A stretch of 64,000 bases of DNA from Galbula dea (lineage: Eukaryota > Chordata > Aves > Piciformes > Galbulidae). This document shows, piece after piece, positions 58,450 to 64,000 of this stretch. A program made the position numbers and the translations under genes. Each line of letters starts with the position of its first letter. The stretch's first letter is position 1. Location: NCBI GenBank assembly GCA_013399015.1, contig VWZX01004704.1, positions 1-64,000 on the forward strand, in the 5' to 3' direction. The notes beneath the pieces are model-generated. The model was given only the letters and a program-made list of their open reading frames with translations, was not told where the DNA came from and did not search any database.

Positions 58450-61400
58450 CTGTGGAAAGAAACCAAAAGTTCATCAGGGACTGCACAGTTTGTCTCAAGG
58501 ACACAGCAGCAGGTTAGTCCATAAATATGTCCTACAGGACCTTTGGTTTTGGGCTGCTCTAATCTCCAATGGAAACCTTCTAATCTCTGCTGAACATGAT
58601 ATATATATATATATATATAATAGTACAAAGTTCTATCACAGGTGATTTTTTTCTTTTAGAAAGCAATAGCTTTGGAGAAAAGCCATCTGAGAAAAACCTA
58701 CAGCAGAGAATTTGTCTGTATTTGAGGAATCTGGCACCATCTGACACAGGGACCAGAATCAGAAGCCACTGAGCTGTGGGTTTTGGGGAGAATAGTGTGT
58801 TCACACCAAGTGGAGGGATCAAAATAAAGATTCCCTGCAATGCAAAGATGGTTTAACGCATTACTGGGAGACAGATGCTGAAAACAGTCGAATTGGAGGG
58901 TTTAGGATTGAGTTTGATGATGTCTGACAAGTTCAGAAGAGAAGAGAGCCAGAGACTAAGGATAATTAACAGGCACTGATGTTTCCATTGAGCCAGTAAC
59001 TGTCATACATTCAGGAAAAGTTCAGCTTTCAATGCTCACCTGTACGTGATGAGCAGAACCAGTGCTAGGAACCCTCCTCCATATACTTTTCTAGATGTAG
59101 TGTTGGATGAAAAGAATCCAGCACAGAACTTCAGTAGTGTGTCCCAGGTGATTCCTAGGAGAAGGAAGAGCTAAAAGTCAGGACAAATGTAGAGGCCAAA
59201 GAACAAAGCTGCTACATTCAGCCACAGACTGGGCTGATAAAGCTCTGTTAACATCAGAAAAGCATTCCATTTACTAGAACTGCCTTTTCCCAGACTCTAG
59301 TATTTACCTGTCAACATGCTGGAAAAAAGCATGGCAGGAAAGTAGTGGTGAAAGTAGAGTACTCGTCCCATCATAAAAAAAGGGAGGTAATGAAGGAGCC
59401 AGCCCAGGGTGATCTGCCCTCCACCACGTAGCACTACTCTGGACAGCTCTGGAACACAGACAGATTTCAGCAGAGAAAATCTCAACTACAGTTCCTATTT
59501 GCAAGCCTTAACACAGATAAGTAAACTCAAGAGACCAATAACTTTGCAGGAAGTCATGTACTGGTCTAAAACTGCTTCAATCCTCTGCAGCATCCTAGCT
59601 GCATTCTTTATAAAGATACAAACACTTTCCATGAAAACAGTTTTTGGAAAAGTACAAAGTCACAAGTCTCAAGGCACGGTCAGAAGGTTGATCATGCTCC
59701 ATGTTAAGAATTAACTTGCAGTTTTTCAGGACATAGATCAGACTAAGGACATCCTTTCAGTTTCTGATGGTGTTTTATTTTCTCTGCAAGGAGACTACAA
59801 GCCATCCAGATGATCACTTTGCCAGCCTCTCCTGGAAAGAAATGTTGCCTAGTTTTCAGAGCCTGGGGAAGGGACTCAGAGCTCTGGTATCTGAATGCAG
59901 CTTAGCCAATAACTAATTGTGTAACTGAATAATTTCACACCACATTTTAAAACTCATTTTCCACAGAGGGATCTACAAAATGAAGGAACCACTGATGTAA
60001 ACCGGAATGGGCAAAGTATCACTTAATAGGGTTTGTGAAAAGCTCTACAACCTTGGCATTGAACACAGCAAAGGATCATTGCATCCCCTGCATTTGCTTT
60101 CCATAAACATCAGGAAATATTTCTCATTTCAAACCACCATGTATCCTCCTATAATAATACAGAGCACATACAGAGGTTGAGAGCAGGGCATGGATCCAAC
60201 TGGTCTGTCTCCCTTACAACCAACACAAGTACCTCCTTGCAGTATTTTTGTTGAAGATCTGCCTGGTTCACTATTAAATTATTTGAGACATGAAGCTCCC
60301 ACTCTTTTCCTGGTGGACACTTCTCAATAACCTCTAAGGTCAGTGGCTTCTCATTCTTCGTACACAGTCTTGCCACCCACACACTTTTAAGGTGCCTGCA
60401 AAGGCATTTGTGAAAAGGAAGCCTACTATCAGTAACCTATATGGGGTAAGTATCTTTACTAGAAAACACATTTGGAAGCTTGCAAAGCAGAACAAGCCAA
60501 AATCCATGGGACCAGCAGACCTCTGCATCAGATAGGTTTCTGGAATCTCCAGCTCAAACATAGTCTTTCCAACAGGTACACATCTGGTCACTTCTGAGCT
60601 GCAGTAATTGATGTAACTGACAGAAATTGCTGCCAACATCTTGACTCTTGAGCAGCTCATAAGCAACTCCTATGCTAGTCTGGGTGATGACCTGTAGAGC
60701 ACAGCTGGCATGTGAGCTACTGGCTAATCCAAACCTTTGTCTCCTGCAAAAGAGCAAGACAGCAAAAGCCTATTTAAATTTGTATCTTTGGGTCACCTTA
60801 AAATGCCATCTTATATCCAATCCAACTCTGTACTCTCCAGCAAAGGAGTGTTAAGACTTTTGAGAGGCCACTGACCATGTCTCCTGCCGGTGAGTCACTT
60901 CCAGAGCAATTCTCTTTGGCTAAGCAGGCATCACAGGACCCTTACTGACTTGAGGATCTCCAATCAATTCTTACAAGCTCAGGAAATTTGGCAACTCATC
61001 AGGAATGGCTTGCCATGTGTGGCATTACAGCCTACAGTCACATCATTCAATGCTACACTTTCAAAGCGCTATACAGCTTAGTGTTTTATACATACAGTTA
61101 CCTTGAGTGTATTTTGTTCAACCTCCAGGGGTTTAATGCAATATAAAAGAAGATTTTTTTTAATACAGGAGTCCCAAGATTAGTCTTCCTGTATCAGGAA
61201 ACCAGGGCTTTATAATAGGGATCCTACAGTGCAGGAGGAACAGGAAGACTGACCTCACCTTTGAGTTCAGATGTCAGTTGGACACCTCTCTTCAGGGTAA
61301 CTGCAGTGGAAACTGCTATCAGAAGATACAACCCAATAGTGACCAGATTTAGCCACCAAATCACCTACAGAGTTAAAAAAGAAAGATTGGAACTTCAGGC

Positions 61401-63054
61401 TGGACATGCACGTGTCAGAGGAAACGAAAAGCTACATGCAAGCATAAGAGTACAGTGAAAGAAAACAGCCGAAAAGGATAATGAGGAAGAGAATCATTGT
61501 CACTGGCAGAGGCAAGACTAAGCTAAAATTTGCTGCACACATTGGCCTGGAACTTCCCACTGCAACTTACCGGGTTTCCCAGCAAATAAACCCGATAATC
61601 GGTCTCATTGACACCAGAGAAACGCAGGCCCTGAGGAAACAGACCAGATGAGAGTAAAATAGATTTCCAGCAGCCCAGTTTGCATTTTTCACAGTGTTAA
61701 AAGTGAGATAAATTTCCATCCATGCAGCTCAGGTGCTATCCAATAAAGCTGACTATACCTCCAATGTAATTAGAAGGTACTACGCTTCAAGAAGCACAGC
61801 AAAAGCATTTGAAAACTGAAATGAAGGTAGATTGATAAGTATACCTGGTAGTTGATGGGCCAGTGCCAAGGTTTGGATGTAACTTCATTGTCCTTTGGTT
61901 TGAGGCCACTGTTTCCCTACAGATAAAGCCAAGATAAAATTTCAATGAGCAGGCAGTTATGCTGCAAAGCCTGGACAGAAATGCCTGAGAACACAGACAT
62001 ACGTTAATACTCTTCCTGAGTAAAGGTTGGTTTCTGACTACACAAACACATCATCTGCCAGAGATAGCTACAATGAGGACAATGAATGTTTTAATATTAC
62101 TGTGCAAGTGAAAACGTTCTTTGGGCACCATTAGAGGCAGTATTCTCTCATTTCTCTCCTCCAGCTTTTCTTTCACTAAGGACACATGTTGCATAAGAAA
62201 GACCTTTGTTCATTAAAAGCCTACTTCAACAGGTTTCCCTCCACTCTGAAAAAAAGCCTCAGAAAGATTATTTCCATGGAAACTCATGCAGGTGCTTCCT
62301 CACCTGAGACAGTATTATCACTGGTTGCCATGGAAATGCTTAGCATTAACAATAATTTGTTTGACTACCTTCTTTCTCTTAGGAATATGAGAAGAGCTTT
62401 ACAAACAGTAGCAAATCAAACCTTCAATTCCTTTCTCAAATAGGAAATTCTTATTCTTCAGACAAAGGTTTGAGCAGCAGGAAGCAGAAGGGCTGTGGCC
62501 AACAGCACAAAGAACAATCATGAGGAAAAAACCCCAAATGAACGCAAGAACAGTCCTTGAGAATATTACATCCAGCTCTTTTTTTTTTTTTTATGTATTC
62601 AGGCATAAATAGGGAAGAGGAAAGCAGAAAAAACAGCACCTTGATGAACTTAAAAAAATTAAAATAATAACTTTTCCATTTTTAATCCAAACATTTATTG
62701 TTTTCCTAAGTGTCTGCTTAGCTAACTTCCCTGACTCTGACCACAGTAATATCCTCCTGCCTCAGAAATATGAATTTAACTTTAAAACCTCCCAGTAGGG
62801 TAGGTAAAATTTCCAGGTCTCTTTTACAGAGCTGATTGTCAGCAGTGGAGGTTGTTGGGGCATGTAAATTCTGCCCTGGCTTGCAGCCACCACCCAGATA
62901 CCCCAGAAAATGCTATTTCTTTTTGATACAAGACAGGAGAGGAAGAAAACTATAACCTGGAATTCATTATATCCTACCCGGATCATAACCATGTGGGATT
63001 CTAGCAGAATTTCTGCAAAAGAGGGCTTCAAAACATCCAGGCTGATATTTGGCA
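58344..63054 (-). CDS. POMT2: POMT2 C-terminal part, protein O-mannosyltransferase 2 (partial, last seven exons)
   Basis: Seven exons (63054-62978, 61916-61845, 61630-61571, 61364-61259, 59448-59308, 59154-59040, 58449-58344) join in phase to about 225 residues ending SWEF and a stop. They closely follow the end of human POMT2 (750 residues). POMT2 is an ER multipass enzyme that, with POMT1, moves mannose from dolichol-phosphate-mannose to Ser/Thr of alpha-dystroglycan and other proteins; loss causes muscular dystrophy with brain and eye defects in humans. Visible here are the segment after the MIR domains (NISLDVLKPSF, LLESHMVMIR), SKPWHWPINYQ, and the C-terminal membrane block with GRVLYFHHYFPAMLFSSML and SFYLFHPLSYGM. 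The catalytic acidic N-terminal loop and MIR domains lie beyond the right edge. Orientation matches NGB. Confidence 0.95.
58599..58618. repeat. (AT)10 microsatellite in POMT2 last intron
   Basis: Ten perfect AT units, likely polymorphic. Confidence 0.92.
59040..59154 (-). CDS. POMT2: POMT2 penultimate coding exon
   Basis: Encodes ITWDTLLKFCAGFFSS with an N-T-T sequon and then the last membrane helix FLALVLLITYS. Donor CAG|GTGAGC. Confidence 0.94.
59308..59448 (-). CDS. POMT2: POMT2 coding exon, third from last
   Basis: Encodes ELSRVVLRGGGQITLGWLLH then FMMGRVLYFHHYFPAMLFSS, the most conserved C-terminal membrane segment of the family. Confidence 0.96.
61259..61364 (-). CDS. POMT2: POMT2 coding exon, fourth from last
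   Basis: Encodes the membrane helix VIWWLNLVTIGLYLLIAVST and a basic turn. Phase 0 start, one base over at the end. Confidence 0.95.
61571..61630 (-). CDS. POMT2: POMT2 coding exon, fifth from last
   Basis: A 60-base, phase 0-0 exon encoding GLRFSGVNETDYRVYLLGNP, with an N-E-T sequon. Confidence 0.95.
61845..61916 (-). CDS. POMT2: POMT2 coding exon, sixth from last
   Basis: A 72-base, phase 0-0 exon. It encodes GNSGLKPKDNE and SKPWHWPINYQ, the conserved W-H-W-P motif of protein mannosyltransferases. Confidence 0.96.
62978..63054 (-). CDS. POMT2: POMT2 coding exon, seventh from last
   Basis: Acceptor TTCTAAAG, with codon-completing TG (Leu), then PNISLDVLKPSFAEILLESH to VMIR and donor CGG|GTAGG. 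The exon before it is outside the window. Confidence 0.94.
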
Positions 63055-64000
63055 CTTTAGAAAAAGAGAGAAAATTAGATTAGAAGTCTGTATGGTTTAC
63101 TTTTATTTGCCTCTTTCATAATAAACTGAAGTCTTCCCTCCTGTGACAAATCTTCTTCTAGCACCTCTTTTAATTCCCTACACAATTCATTCATATTCTA
63201 AACACAGAGGCTTGCAGTCAAAAGTATCCCCCATAGAATTTCACAACTGATGTACTCCTGATTTCCTCCTTTACTTCCAGGAGGAAGAGAAATAGATAAA
63301 AGCCCATGAAATAAACAGATCTGTATTTATAGCTGAAATTAGAGACATATTGTTCATAGGCTGCTGTTTATCTGTAAATGAGCCACAAGTGTGGGAATGT
63401 AAAATGCATTACAATAGAAGAGGAAATTCTACCAAGTCAACAGCCGAGGATTTCTCTCCTTTGGTTTGTATACAGTCACTCTGAAAGGACAAAGAACTCA
63501 GCCCAAGTCATCTGCAACTCATAGAATGAAAATTGTATCAAATACAGGTCAAATGTAAAAATTCAGGTCAAATGAGGCTGTGACACACATCAAAGTCCTG
63601 GATGAGGCTGCAAGACCCATCTGTCATTACTGGCAAACTTAGTTGTCTGTCACACTATTCATTTCTTGATGGTACTGCAAAGTCATTATTTAGCAAGCCC
63701 CTGGTAAGAGAAGGAAAAAAAGTACACCAGAGTAGGGTGGACCCTAGCTTTTTAAAAAAAAAATCATTGAAGTCTATATGGCATACTCATATTGGTGACA
63801 GTAATTCCCAATTAAAACAATTCTGTTAAAAATAATGGCCTGTACTTCAGTGCCTATAAAACTTCACACTGTTATTATGCATGAAGATCTCAAAATACTT
63901 TAAAAAGCTTTATACTTTGACCACACTTGAAACATTATCACCAGCCTACAGTACAAACAGTGAAGTAGAAAAAAGGCTATGCATCTCTGAACAACTGTCA
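63055..64000 (-). other. POMT2: POMT2 intron, running off the window
   Basis: No match to the preceding POMT2 exon (the end of the MIR region, around WNVEDHINP in human) is visible. The stretch is AT-rich and appears intronic. Confidence 0.6.

Noticed and set aside
60149..60666. Minus-strand open frames of 77 and 108 codons inside POMT2
   Set aside because: They lie in the intron between exons 61259 and 59448, which already join in phase. They match nothing in POMT2.
1..64000. CRISPR array, operon, prophage or other undescribed gene system
   Set aside because: The window is vertebrate DNA with spliced genes and LINE fragments. No regularly spaced repeats, compact gene clusters or intact mobile elements are visible.

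Overview
The window is vertebrate nuclear DNA, most likely from a bird. It has long introns with GT-AG borders, two GC-rich CpG islands and CR1-type LINE fragments, the dominant avian/sauropsid retroposon. Its three recognisable genes lie in the order TMEM63C(+) - NGB(-) - POMT2(-), the same block as on human chromosome 14q24.3. I cannot name the species.

Layout. 1-6.9 kb: no gene recognised. 6.95-7.8 kb: CpG island, probably the TMEM63C promoter and non-coding first exon. 7.8-24.4 kb: probably TMEM63C intron 1, with CR1 fragments. 24.5-35.3 kb: the whole TMEM63C coding region in 22 exons, reading as 830 codons without a break, followed by two candidate poly(A) signals. 36.5-39.5 kb: gap between convergent genes. 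40.4-45.0 kb: complete four-exon neuroglobin gene on the minus strand, starting in the second CpG island; its second intron holds an old LINE relic. 45.6-56.7 kb: a long intergenic interval with one clear CR1 copy. 58.3-63.1 kb: the last seven coding exons of POMT2 on the minus strand; the rest of that gene lies beyond the right edge.

The genes are neighbours by ancestry, not an operon or a joint pathway. TMEM63C is an OSCA/CSC1-family multipass membrane protein, NGB is a hexacoordinate heme globin of neurons and retina, and POMT2 is the ER O-mannosyltransferase that works with POMT1 on alpha-dystroglycan. I found no CRISPR array, gene cluster, new enzyme system or intact mobile element. The items worth a second look are small: the cysteine pattern of this neuroglobin, an old LINE relic, a perfect 12-bp intronic hairpin, G-quadruplex motifs in both CpG islands, cassette-type exons, alternative poly(A) signals and the unresolved TMEM63C first exon.
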